A stretch of 64,000 nt of DNA from Amedibacterium intestinale. Lineage in GTDB: Bacteria; Bacillota_I; Bacilli_A; Erysipelotrichales; Erysipelotrichaceae. The notes under the pieces are model-generated. The model had not been told where the DNA came from and did not search any database. It saw only the letters and a list, made by a program, of their open reading frames with translations. The stretch lies in the NCBI RefSeq assembly GCF_010537335.1, contig NZ_AP019711.1, forward strand, positions 186,001 through 250,000. The letters are read 5' to 3'. Each line of letters opens with the position of its first letter. Within the stretch, counting starts at the first letter, position 1. Positions 33,327-42,085 of the stretch are shown piece after piece. The position numbers were made by a program, and so were the translations under genes.

Positions 33327-34444
33327 TTATGAAAAAATTGAAATTATTCCCTAAAATTTTTCTTTATACATTTTCTGTAATGCTATTTATCATTATTATT
33401 GCACATATAATGATTTATACTTTTGCTCCGCAAATGTTATCAAGTATAAACAGCATATCAGAAAATGGAATTATGATTGAAAATGCTCTAAATACAGAGA
33501 GGTTTGTTTCTGAAGCAATTTTACGGGCATTTCCGTTTTCTTTTATACTTAGCATAATAATCGCTTTCATTTGCTCTTTTTTATTTTCAAGAGTAATTAC
33601 AACTCCGATTAAAGAAATTTCTGATACGACGGAAAAAATGGCAAAATTAAAGAAAGAGGTATCATGTCCTGTTTATTCATTTGATGAAATAGGTGTCTTG
33701 GCTACAAATGTAAATACATTATATAAAAATCTAATCACGACTATTAACAATTTAGAAGATGAAAAGATAAAGAGTAATGAAGCCGAACAATTAAAAGTTG
33801 ATTTTCTGCGTTCTGCTTCACATGAATTGAAAACTCCCGTAACTGCTTTAAATGCGATTTTAGAAAATATGATTTTGGGAGTTGGAAAATATAAAAATAA
33901 AGATGTTTATTTGTTGGAGTGTAAAGAAATCGCAGATAGACTTTCTCACATGATTAAAGAAATTTTAGATACTTCCCGATTAGACTTTTTAGCTGGAAGT
34001 GAAAAAACCGAAGAATTTAATTTAGCGGAAATTCTAAATAAAATTTGTGAACCATACCAACTAATTTCACAGTCAAAAGGAATTGATTTTCAAGTAACTG
34101 TTCAAGATACTTGCCTTGTAAATACTTCAAAAAAGCACATGGAGAAACTACTCTCAAATGTATTATCAAATGCTGTTTCTTATACGGAATTGGGACATAG
34201 TGTTTCGGTAGTTTTGCAAAAAAACAAAATTATGGTTAAAAATGAATGTACACCTATTCCAGAGAGTATAATTCCGCATTTGTTTGAACCATTTTACCGT
34301 CCAGATTTTGCCAGAAATAGAAAAGACGGTGGAAATGGTCTTGGTTTATATATCGTTGATATGATAGCAAAGTCATTAAATCTGACATATACATTTAAGC
34401 AAATGAACGCTTTACAAGGTATGTGTTTTACATTGTATTTTTAG
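33323..34444 (+). CDS. Sensor histidine kinase (module 2)
   Basis: A 373-residue kinase with helices at about 10-30 and 72-92, a short extracellular loop of about 40 residues, a HAMP-like linker (about 93-140) and catalytic motifs SASHELKTPV (His167), NVLSNAVSY (N-box), and DGGNGLGLYIVDMI. The short loop suggests signal sensing within the membrane or through the partner transporter. A terminator follows directly. Confidence 0.92.
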   Translation: MIMKKLKLFPKIFLYTFSVMLFIIIIAHIMIYTFAPQMLSSINSISENGIMIENALNTERFVSEAILRAFPFSFILSIIIAFICSFLFSRVITTPIKEISDTTEKMAKLKKEVSCPVYSFDEIGVLATNVNTLYKNLITTINNLEDEKIKSNEAEQLKVDFLRSASHELKTPVTALNAILENMILGVGKYKNKDVYLLECKEIADRLSHMIKEILDTSRLDFLAGSEKTEEFNLAEILNKICEPYQLISQSKGIDFQVTVQDTCLVNTSKKHMEKLLSNVLSNAVSYTELGHSVSVVLQKNKIMVKNECTPIPESIIPHLFEPFYRPDFARNRKDGGNGLGLYIVDMIAKSLNLTYTFKQMNALQGMCFTLYF

Positions 34445-34471
34445 AAACCTCTCATTGTGGGAGGTTTTTTT
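34445..34471 (+). terminator. Terminator of the module 2 two-component operon
   Basis: AAACCTC / GAGGTTT with a short loop and a run of seven T. Confidence 0.85.
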
Positions 34472-34484
34472 GATTTTATCTGAA

Positions 34485-34518
34485 ATTTCATATTGCTTCC
34501 ATATTGAGATGTTATTTT
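34485..34518 (+). promoter_or_regulatory. Module 2 transporter promoter and putative operator
   Basis: ATTTCATATTGCTTCCATAT starts 28 bp before a -10-like TATTTT (34513-34518), matching the layout upstream of the module-2 response regulator. Confidence 0.55.
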
Positions 34519-34560
34519 ATAGTTGTTGCAACAGATATTATGAAATTAGGAGGCATTTTT

Positions 34561-35928
34561 ATGAATTGTATAAAGCGTGGCTGGCTATATACCACCAGAA
34601 AAAAAGGAAAAAGTTTTTTGCTATTTTGTATTCTTTTTCTTATTGCAGTATTTGTTTTAAGTGCGTTGGCTATTGATAAGGCTTCGTCATTAGCACAAGA
34701 TAATTTACGCAAAAGTTTAGGGGGAGAATTTACAATCGGATATGATTATTCGGAAGCTAACCCTTATTTGAATGTAGAAGCGGTAGATGGTGGTACAATT
34801 ATGTATTCTACCCAGCAAATTACTCCAGACTTGATTGAAGAAATAAGTAAAATAAAAGGCGTACAGTATTGTAGTGCAACAACAGAAACACTTACAGCAT
34901 TTTCTACGATTGATTTCTTTAAGGGAAACATACCGATAGAAGAGGAATTTAGGAATACGACTAAGATTTTAGGTGTTTGGAAAAGCGAAGAAAATAAACA
35001 TTTTACTTCTAAACAGATAAATTTAGTTGAGGGCAGGCATATTACCCCACAAGATAAAGGCAAAGTGATATTAAGCAAAGATTTAGCTGTAAAAAATCAA
35101 ATACAAGTGAGAGATATTCTTAAAACAGATAAAGGAATTGACCTAGAAATTGTCGGTTTGTTTCAGCAAAATGAAACGGAAAGTATCAATGAACAAGTTA
35201 CTTCTTATGACAAAATTCAGAATTTAATGATTGCTGATTTAGCTACACTCATTGCTTTAGAAAACAGTCCAGCTATTCAAGGTTTTAATGAAATGACAGT
35301 TTCTATTTCTGACCCTCAAAGTATGCAGAAAATTATTTCTACCATAAAAGACATAAAGACGGTTGATTGGAAAGGCTTTTCTATTATAGAAAATAATGAA
35401 AACTATGATAAGGCAACAAGCTCATTACAACAGATTTCTAATCTTGTATCCACATTTTTAGTTATTATTTTCATTGCAAGTGTTATTATTCTTTCTCTTA
35501 TTTTAACAATGTGGTCAAGAACTCGTATTCACGAAACGGGAATTTTGCTTTCTGTCGGAATAAGGAAAACATCAATTATCAGTCAATATATTACAGAGGT
35601 ACTTCTTATTGCAGTCATTGCGTTTTTCCTTTCCTACTTCCCTGCTACTGTTGTTGCAGATCAAGTAGGAAGTTATTTACAAAATGCACCAGAGCAAATT
35701 GAAATATCAGAAGATACCGAGGGATTGGTTGCCGATAATAGAAACGGTACAAGTGATGATGTGGCGAATACAAATATAACTATGCCAGATTTAGATATTC
35801 AAGTTCAATCAGAAGAAATGGTTATGTTATTTATTTTGGGAATTGGAATTGTTGTCATTTCAGCAGGTATATCTTCAATTTCAACCATGCGATTAAAGCC
35901 CCGTGAAATATTGACAAAAATGAGTTAA
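34561..35928 (+). CDS. FtsX/MacB-type ABC transporter permease (module 2)
   Basis: A 455-residue permease: helix at about 17-38, extracytoplasmic domain (about 40-305), helices near 305-330, 350-380 and 425-445, and the terminal RLKPREILTKMS. I start at 34561 because TTAGGAGG lies immediately upstream; the longer frame is unlikely. It resembles the second permease of module 1 but stands alone, so it may work as a homodimer with the ATPase at 36134. Confidence 0.9.
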   Translation: MNCIKRGWLYTTRKKGKSFLLFCILFLIAVFVLSALAIDKASSLAQDNLRKSLGGEFTIGYDYSEANPYLNVEAVDGGTIMYSTQQITPDLIEEISKIKGVQYCSATTETLTAFSTIDFFKGNIPIEEEFRNTTKILGVWKSEENKHFTSKQINLVEGRHITPQDKGKVILSKDLAVKNQIQVRDILKTDKGIDLEIVGLFQQNETESINEQVTSYDKIQNLMIADLATLIALENSPAIQGFNEMTVSISDPQSMQKIISTIKDIKTVDWKGFSIIENNENYDKATSSLQQISNLVSTFLVIIFIASVIILSLILTMWSRTRIHETGILLSVGIRKTSIISQYITEVLLIAVIAFFLSYFPATVVADQVGSYLQNAPEQIEISEDTEGLVADNRNGTSDDVANTNITMPDLDIQVQSEEMVMLFILGIGIVVISAGISSISTMRLKPREILTKMS

Positions 35929-35944
35929 TGAAAGGTAGTTTGTG

Positions 35945-36121
35945 ATGAAGAAAATAGGAATAGTTCTATTGATATGCGTTTGTTCCGTAATGTTTTGTGG
36001 CTGTACTTTAGAAACTGAGGACACAACAAATAATACGGAAAATATAAATGAATATGATTGGGAATTAAAAGATAATGCAAATACGAATGACTTTATATTT
36101 GAATTTACACCGACAAAGTAG
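35945..36121 (+). CDS. Very small lipoprotein between permease and ATPase (module 2)
   Basis: A 58-residue ORF: signal peptide MKKIGIVLLICVCSVMFCGC with a lipobox-like Cys20, then a 38-residue acidic Asn/Thr/Glu-rich mature part ending in FIFEFTPTK. AAAGG precedes its ATG, and the ATPase gene follows after 12 bp. No family is recognised. It is the module-2 counterpart of the larger lipoprotein of module 1. Confidence 0.72.
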   Translation: MKKIGIVLLICVCSVMFCGCTLETEDTTNNTENINEYDWELKDNANTNDFIFEFTPTK

Positions 36122-36133
36122 AAAGGAGACAAT

Positions 36134-36781
36134 ATGGGTGTTTTGGAAATACAAGATTTAAAATATTCTTATGATAACAAGAAAAATGTACTAAATGGTA
36201 TCAATGCTCAAATGGAACTAGGAAAGATATATGTCATTTTGGGAACATCTGGTTGTGGGAAAACGACATTACTTTCTTTACTTGGTGGACTGGATAGTGC
36301 TTCAAAAGGTAAGATTTTATTTAATGGAAAAGATATTGCAGAAAAGGGATTGGAAAATCATCGTCGTAATCACGTTTCTTTTATCTTTCAAGCATATAAT
36401 CTGATTGATTATATGACACCATTGGAAAATGTGAAGTTGACAAGTAAATTGCCACCCGAACCGATTTTAGAAAAAATGGGATTGACAAAAGAAGAAATGA
36501 AACGAAATGTGTTACAGCTTTCTGGCGGACAACAGCAACGTGTAGCGATTGCAAGAGCATTAGCCAGCGAAGCACCTATTATTTTGGCAGATGAACCTAC
36601 TGGAAATCTTGATGAAGATACGGCAATGTCGATTATGAGAATTTTAGAAGAAAGTGTACATCATTTGAATAAATGTGCGATTATTGTTACACATTCTAAT
36701 GAAGTTGCGAAACGTGCTGATGTAGTTTTTCAATTAAAACGAGGTACATTACAAATCATAGATACATTAGAAAGAATTTGA
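36134..36781 (+). CDS. MacB/LolD-type ABC transporter ATP-binding protein (module 2)
   Basis: A 215-residue ATPase: Walker A GTSGCGKTTLL, Q-loop IFQAYNLIDY, signature LSGGQQQR, Walker B IILADEPTGNLD and H-loop IVTHSNE. It is very similar to the module-1 ATPase, including an almost identical GGQQQRVAIARALASEA segment, so the two modules probably arose by duplication or from a common pool. AAAGGAG precedes the start. Confidence 0.94.
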   Translation: MGVLEIQDLKYSYDNKKNVLNGINAQMELGKIYVILGTSGCGKTTLLSLLGGLDSASKGKILFNGKDIAEKGLENHRRNHVSFIFQAYNLIDYMTPLENVKLTSKLPPEPILEKMGLTKEEMKRNVLQLSGGQQQRVAIARALASEAPIILADEPTGNLDEDTAMSIMRILEESVHHLNKCAIIVTHSNEVAKRADVVFQLKRGTLQIIDTLERI

Positions 36782-36809
36782 TGTGAAAATTCATACGAAA
36801 TATCAAATA

Positions 36810-36855
36810 AGCCGTAGTTGTATTTTTCGTTTATTGCGAGTTATACACTACGGCT
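36810..36855 (+). terminator. Possible terminator of ABC module 2
   Basis: AGCCGTAGT / ACTACGGCT, nine perfect base pairs with a 28-base loop, without a strong T run. It lies between module 2 and the lantibiotic-immunity operon. Confidence 0.45.
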
Positions 36856-36935
36856 AGATTAAAATATTTATTTTTAAATCTTTATATAATCTTCAAATTT
36901 GTTTTTTATGCTTTAATCAAACAAAAGGAAAGGAT

Positions 36936-37646
36936 ATGAACGATATGGAAGTAATTTTAAGAACAAATAATTTATGTAAAGATTTCAAAAATCAAAGGGC
37001 TGTAAACAATGTATCTATAACCGTCCGTGAAAATTCGATATATGGACTACTCGGTCCAAATGGTGCAGGAAAGTCTACACTTTTAAAAATGATATGTGGA
37101 ATATTGAAACCTACATCTGGAAAAATTGAATTTTCTAATCACAAGTGGAGCAGAAATGATTTATCTTATATCGGTACTCTTATTGAAACACCACCATTGT
37201 ATGAAAATTTGACAGCCTATGAAAATTTGAAAGTTCGTGCTGAATTACTGAAACTTTCAGATGAACGTATAAGAGAAGTGTTGGAAATTGTAGGATTGAA
37301 AAACACAGAAAAAAAACGAGCAGGTCAATTTTCATTAGGAATGAAACAACGCTTGGGAATTGCTCTTGCAATTCTTAATAAACCACGGCTATTGATATTA
37401 GATGAACCGACAAACGGACTAGACCCTGTGGGTATTGAGGAGTTGAGAGAGCTGATTTGCTCCTTTCCAGAACAAGGAATAACTGTTATCTTGTCTAGTC
37501 ATATTTTGTCAGAGGTAGAACAAATTGCAGACGATATTGGCATTATCTCTAATGGAAAGTTGGGTTATGAGGGAAAACTTCATTCGGGAGAAAATTTGGA
37601 ACAGTTGTTTATGCGTATTGTAAAAGAACACAGAAAGGAGTTTTAA
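36936..37646 (+). CDS. Lantibiotic-protection ABC transporter ATP-binding subunit (LanF-like)
   Basis: A 236-residue ATPase of the LanF/SpaF/MutF type: Walker A GPNGAGKSTLL (about 38-48), a LIETPPLYENLTAYENL Q-loop region typical of bacteriocin-immunity transporters, signature FSLGMKQR, Walker B LLILDEPTNGLD and H-loop LSSHILSEVE. It heads an operon of LanF, LanE, LanG, a NisI-like lipoprotein and a two-component system. It works at the membrane, expelling lantibiotics that reach lipid II or the bilayer. Confidence 0.92.
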   Translation: MNDMEVILRTNNLCKDFKNQRAVNNVSITVRENSIYGLLGPNGAGKSTLLKMICGILKPTSGKIEFSNHKWSRNDLSYIGTLIETPPLYENLTAYENLKVRAELLKLSDERIREVLEIVGLKNTEKKRAGQFSLGMKQRLGIALAILNKPRLLILDEPTNGLDPVGIEELRELICSFPEQGITVILSSHILSEVEQIADDIGIISNGKLGYEGKLHSGENLEQLFMRIVKEHRKEF

Positions 37647-37648
37647 CA

Positions 37649-38374
37649 ATGAATTACTTGAAAGCTGAAATGTTGAAGTATAAACGCTCATTTGCTAATA
37701 AGATTTTAGTTATTGCTCCGATTTGCACAGGTTTATTTGCTTGGGTGGTTGGTGGTTTTACAGGTTATCAATATATGACTTTGTACTGGTGGTATGCGTT
37801 TTTGTTACCGGGAACAATCGCTATTCTCTGTTATCTTGCAAATCAGAAAGAAGAACGAGCAGGCAAATATTTTTCTGTGTTTTCCATGTCTATTCATCTT
37901 AAAAAATTCTGGTTCTATAAGAATTTGATTTTGATTGAAAAAATATTGGTTGGAGCATTGATATTATCTTTAATTATTTGCATTTCTAATGTGATTGCCC
38001 CTGCCACAACGGTTTATACAACGTTGCAAGTGTTTGTCGGTAGTATTCTGATTAGTTATGCTTCTATTTGGCAACTGCCATTATGTTTATTCCTTGCAAA
38101 AAAGATTGGAATGTTCGGTACAATTTTCATCAATACACTTTTAGGAATATTCCTACCACCATTAGCAGGAAATACAGATATATGGTTTTTGTTCCCTCAT
38201 TGCTGGTCAGCCAAATTGTCAGAGTCACTTATGGGAATTGAGATAAACGGGACGTTAATGCCACACATAAATATATCGTTAAATATTGTTTTTATTGTAT
38301 TGGTTTTAACAAGCATACTCTTTATTGTATTATCTGCTTTTAGTGCAACATGGTTTTCTAAACAGGAGGGTTAG
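37649..38374 (+). CDS. Lantibiotic-protection ABC transporter permease (LanE/MutE-like)
   Basis: A 241-residue membrane protein with six predicted helices, starting MNYLKAEMLKYKRSFANK, a start shared by LanE subunits. An LSLIICISNVIAP-type helix and the final LSAFSATWFSKQEG also fit. It follows LanF by 2 bp and is followed by LanG after 1 bp, so stoichiometric expression is expected. Confidence 0.88.
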   Translation: MNYLKAEMLKYKRSFANKILVIAPICTGLFAWVVGGFTGYQYMTLYWWYAFLLPGTIAILCYLANQKEERAGKYFSVFSMSIHLKKFWFYKNLILIEKILVGALILSLIICISNVIAPATTVYTTLQVFVGSILISYASIWQLPLCLFLAKKIGMFGTIFINTLLGIFLPPLAGNTDIWFLFPHCWSAKLSESLMGIEINGTLMPHINISLNIVFIVLVLTSILFIVLSAFSATWFSKQEG

Positions 38375-38375
38375 C

Positions 38376-39092
38376 ATGAAAAATGTAATAAACTCTGAAT
38401 TTATAAAAGTCAAACATACCTCATATTGGCAACTTCATATTATTTTGCCTGTGGTTGGTGCTTTGCTGTATATTGCATATTTTGCTATTTACTCAACTGT
38501 TCCTGCACTAAATAAAGAGAACTTTTTATTAGAATTAACAGCTACGGTTTTCCCGTTGGTCATCAGTATTGTTACTGGATTGAATAGTTCCCTAGAAGAA
38601 AGGGCTTCACACTTTCAATGTATTCTTTCATCAAAGGAACGTATTTCTATTTGGAATGGAAAACTAATATTTCTGATTTTAACAGGCTTATTTTCTATTC
38701 AACTTTTGATGATTACGTTTTGGTTGGGGGTAAAAATGCTGGCAATATCTGATATTTCATTATTTTTTTGTGTAAGTGCAGGGTTTATATTGTTTGCAGG
38801 TAATATCGTTATTTATATCTGGCATTTGTTTTTAAGTTATCGTTTTGGAATTGGTTTTTCTCTATTCTTTGGAGTATTTGAAAGTTTGCAGGTCATTTTA
38901 TACAGCAATATTACTCTTGCTGGAGTATTCAGATTTATACCTTTCTCTTGGGGAATTGAGTTGTGCCATTCATTTATAAATTCAGATATAAATATACTGA
39001 ACATTGCGATTGTAGGTTTATTAACAGGGATTACTCTATTTCTAACTTGTATATGGATAAATTGTTGGGAGGGAAGAAAAAAACATGAATAA
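38376..39092 (+). CDS. Lantibiotic-protection ABC transporter permease (LanG/MutG-like)
   Basis: A 238-residue six-helix permease. Its N-terminal MKNVINSEFIKVKHTSYWQLHIILP is typical of LanG subunits, with the TxxW motif before the first helix. The start at 38376 has AGGAGGG upstream. It overlaps the next gene by 8 bp. With LanF and LanE it would make one transporter. Confidence 0.88.
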   Translation: MKNVINSEFIKVKHTSYWQLHIILPVVGALLYIAYFAIYSTVPALNKENFLLELTATVFPLVISIVTGLNSSLEERASHFQCILSSKERISIWNGKLIFLILTGLFSIQLLMITFWLGVKMLAISDISLFFCVSAGFILFAGNIVIYIWHLFLSYRFGIGFSLFFGVFESLQVILYSNITLAGVFRFIPFSWGIELCHSFINSDINILNIAIVGLLTGITLFLTCIWINCWEGRKKHE

Positions 39093-39909
39093 GATATTTA
39101 AGCGAAGTTTCTGCTTGTTATTTCTATGTATAACTTTTCTTTGCTCTGGCTGTTCCTTGCTAGAAAATAATACAGAATATCAGAAAGAAAAAGAAAGATG
39201 TATCGTTAATAAAAACGATATTTCACGATTTAGTTATGGTGGAAATGAGTATGCTATACTTGATGATACTTATGAAAGTTCCGATATTGGCGAATGGGTC
39301 GGATATATTCGGAAATTGATTGTTATTGACGAACAAGGAAATGCTCTCGAACAGATAGATTATGATAGTGATACCCTAGAGGATATGGAAGTGATTTCAC
39401 AAAAATATACAGAACCAGTTTATACTGTACCATATCTTAATGTTTACAAAATAAAAGACAGCAACGCCCCTATGATATTGACTGTTGATGTAAACGGTAA
39501 TTTCCATAAGGCAATTTTATCTGATAAAATTTCAGAAAAAGATACACTTATTCAAATAGAGAAACCAAACGAAGATAATAACTTTACCATAAACAAGGAG
39601 AATTGTACACAGTTAATCAACGGTAATAAAATTTATCAAATTACAAATGAGATTGTGACTTCCGACCAAACAGAAAAATATTTAGGTATAATTGCCGAAA
39701 CGGTTTTATTTGATATGAATACAAAATTACCTATTTCTAAATCAGAGCAGAACCAAATTGATTGGACTGGGGAAAAGAGCCAAAATGTCCAAAGAGTGAA
39801 CTGGTTTTATCAATCCGTTTATACTATAAAAGGACAACAGACAGATACAGCTGTTGCTATCAAGATCAATAATGAATATCGTGTAGCAAAAGCTGTAACT
39901 TGTGAGTAG
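39085..39909 (+). CDS. NisI/SpaI-like lantibiotic immunity lipoprotein
   Basis: A 274-residue exported lipoprotein with lipobox LCSGC (Cys23). The mature part has two similar segments (FSYGGNEYAILDDTYESSDIGEWVGYI and NGNKIYQITNEIVTSDQTEKYLGII), like the two-domain NisI architecture in which each domain can bind the peptide. It would intercept the lantibiotic outside the membrane and cooperate with LanFEG. The family call rests on this repeat pattern and the operon context. Confidence 0.8.
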   Translation: MNKIFKRSFCLLFLCITFLCSGCSLLENNTEYQKEKERCIVNKNDISRFSYGGNEYAILDDTYESSDIGEWVGYIRKLIVIDEQGNALEQIDYDSDTLEDMEVISQKYTEPVYTVPYLNVYKIKDSNAPMILTVDVNGNFHKAILSDKISEKDTLIQIEKPNEDNNFTINKENCTQLINGNKIYQITNEIVTSDQTEKYLGIIAETVLFDMNTKLPISKSEQNQIDWTGEKSQNVQRVNWFYQSVYTIKGQQTDTAVAIKINNEYRVAKAVTCE

Positions 39910-39928
39910 TTTAGTAGCATGGTATAAT
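39900..39928 (+). promoter_or_regulatory. Promoter of the lanRK-like genes
   Basis: TTGTGA (39900-39905), 17 bp, TATAAT (39923-39928). The -35 lies inside the last codons of the lipoprotein gene, so the regulators can be expressed separately from the transporter. Confidence 0.6.
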
Positions 39929-39963
39929 TATTCACGAATTTTATACGAAAGGAGCAGATAAAT

Positions 39964-40623
39964 ATGTCGAATATATTGGTAATTGATGATGAAGAAATGA
40001 TTTTACAACTGATTAAAAATGGTTTGCAAAAAGACGGTCATACAGTATCAGTATATTCTTCAGCAATGCAGGTTTCATTAGATACATTAAGCCATTATGA
40101 TTTGATTATCTTAGATGTGATGATGCCAGATATTGACGGTTTCTCTTACTGTAAGAAAATTCGTGATTTAATAGATTGTCCATTGCTGTTCTTAACGGCT
40201 AAAATAATGGAAAATGATATTACTTACGGGTTAGGATTAGGAGCAGATGATTATTTGACAAAGCCTTTTAGAATTGCTGAACTTCGTGCCCGTGTAAATG
40301 CACATTTACGACGTGAAAATAGAGAACGTCATAATACATTAAATTTTGACCGTATTAAAATTGACTTGTCAGAAAAAGAAATAAGGATTGACAATCAAAC
40401 TGTTGTATTTACTAAAAGCGAATATTTAATTTGCGAATATCTCGCTAGAAACAAAGGACAAGTATTTTCAAAGGAGCAGATATATGAAGCTGTTTTTGGT
40501 TTTGACGGAGAAAGTGATAACTCAACAATTTCTACTCATATAAAAAATATCCGAGCCAAATTTGCAAAAGTAAATATTCAGCCGATTTTAACTGTATGGG
40601 GGATAGGATATAAATGGGATTGA
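39964..40623 (+). CDS. Lantibiotic-type response regulator (NisR/SpaR-like, module 3)
   Basis: A 219-residue OmpR-type regulator with an acidic pocket DDEE (7-10), Asp in LIILDVMMPDIDG (about 52), LTKPFR, and a winged helix ending WGIGYKWD. An AAAGGAG site precedes the start. It overlaps the kinase by 10 bp and probably controls the LanFEG operon immediately upstream, as in nisin and subtilin clusters. Confidence 0.92.
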   Translation: MSNILVIDDEEMILQLIKNGLQKDGHTVSVYSSAMQVSLDTLSHYDLIILDVMMPDIDGFSYCKKIRDLIDCPLLFLTAKIMENDITYGLGLGADDYLTKPFRIAELRARVNAHLRRENRERHNTLNFDRIKIDLSEKEIRIDNQTVVFTKSEYLICEYLARNKGQVFSKEQIYEAVFGFDGESDNSTISTHIKNIRAKFAKVNIQPILTVWGIGYKWD

Positions 40624-41975
40624 AAAAAGATATATCATTAAAAAAAGCATTTTGGAAGTTTCTTTTTTGGTTATTGACTGGATTAGGTGTATCGGTTGCA
40701 ATTCCGTTTCTTGTGTTTCTATTATTAGGAAGTTCGGGAATAGTGACGTATGCTGATAATTGTGAACAACAAACAAAAGCTCTTGTTCCTGTACTGACTG
40801 CAACACCCGATATTACAGATATTCGACTTCCATTAGGAACAAAGTATCTACTTTTAGATAAATCATATCAACTTATTGATACAAGCATGAATGATGATGA
40901 ATATGAACAGGCTATGCTATTTGCTACAACGGGACAAACAACAGACAAAAAGACACAATTTCTTCTTGTCACTCGTGATGATGAATATATTGTTTTGCAA
41001 TACTATGTGGGTTCTCAATTCATAGACCCGTGGTTAAATGAACATCTGCCCTCTCCAGAAATACTAATGATAGGTGTAATGATTTTTAACTGTTTAGTTG
41101 TATGCGTGTTTTTAACAACGCATTTTGCTAAGATATTAAGCAAAGAATTGTTCCCTATATTCAAAGCAACTAAGGAAATTGAAAATCAAAATTTAGATTT
41201 TGAAGTGGAACATTCTAAGATTAAAGAATTTGAAAATGTCTTACATTCTTTTGAGAAAATGAGAAGTAGTTTAAAAATATCTTTGGAAAAACAATGGAAA
41301 ACCGAACAAATACAACGGGAACAGATTGCTTCACTTGCTCATGATTTAAAAACACCATTAACCGTTATGCAGGGAAATATCGACCTGTTAGACGAAACAA
41401 ACCTTAATGAAGAACAAAAACTATATTTATCGTATGCAATGACCAGTTCAGAACAGATGAAACAGTATATAAAAACGCTGATTGATATATCCAGAGCGTC
41501 TGCTGGCTATCAATTACAACTAGAAGATATAAATTTTTTAGATTTTTGGAAACATATTTTATTGCAAACTGAAATTGTCTGTAAAGATAAAGGACTTGTT
41601 ATTCAGCAGACACAACGCAATTTTCCGCAAAGTATAATTGGGGATAGAATGTTACTGGAACGAGCATTTATGAATTTAGTTTCAAATTCTTTAGAGTACT
41701 CGCCCGAAAATTCCACATTATATATAGACGTAGAGAGTAAGAACAATTATTTGAATATTTGTATTACCGACTGTGGTTGTGGTTTTTCAAAAGAGGCATT
41801 GGAACACGCAAAAGAACGTTTCTATATGGCAGACCAAAGTAGAAGTTCTAAACTGCATTATGGAATGGGGTTATATATTGTTGACAGCATTATAAAACAG
41901 CATAAAGGAAAACTTTTGTTAGATAATTCGATAGAAACCAAAGGAGCTAAAGTTACTATACAGTTACCATTATGA
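40614..41975 (+). CDS. Lantibiotic-type sensor histidine kinase (NisK/SpaK-like, module 3)
   Basis: A 453-residue kinase: helices at about 18-42 and 142-165 enclose a 100-residue extracellular sensor, as in SpaK/NisK. Motifs are LAHDLKTPLTV (His243), NLVSNSLEYS (N-box), DCGCGF and HYGMGLYIVDSI. The SLAHDLKTPL H-box form is typical of the lantibiotic kinase group. With the adjacent regulator it should sense the peptide and switch on immunity. Confidence 0.92.
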   Translation: MGLKKDISLKKAFWKFLFWLLTGLGVSVAIPFLVFLLLGSSGIVTYADNCEQQTKALVPVLTATPDITDIRLPLGTKYLLLDKSYQLIDTSMNDDEYEQAMLFATTGQTTDKKTQFLLVTRDDEYIVLQYYVGSQFIDPWLNEHLPSPEILMIGVMIFNCLVVCVFLTTHFAKILSKELFPIFKATKEIENQNLDFEVEHSKIKEFENVLHSFEKMRSSLKISLEKQWKTEQIQREQIASLAHDLKTPLTVMQGNIDLLDETNLNEEQKLYLSYAMTSSEQMKQYIKTLIDISRASAGYQLQLEDINFLDFWKHILLQTEIVCKDKGLVIQQTQRNFPQSIIGDRMLLERAFMNLVSNSLEYSPENSTLYIDVESKNNYLNICITDCGCGFSKEALEHAKERFYMADQSRSSKLHYGMGLYIVDSIIKQHKGKLLLDNSIETKGAKVTIQLPL

Positions 41976-42085
41976 AATCTTCAAAATTAGGGGGGTATCC
42001 TTTAAGTGAAGATAAAGATTGTATTATAGAATTATGACATATATATCGGTAACTGACGTTAATATTAAAAAGGAGTATGAATATT

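Noticed and set aside
36936-41975. A complete lantibiotic biosynthesis cluster
   Set aside because: No LanA precursor, LanB/C/M, LanT or LanP is visible on either strand; only immunity and regulation genes are present.
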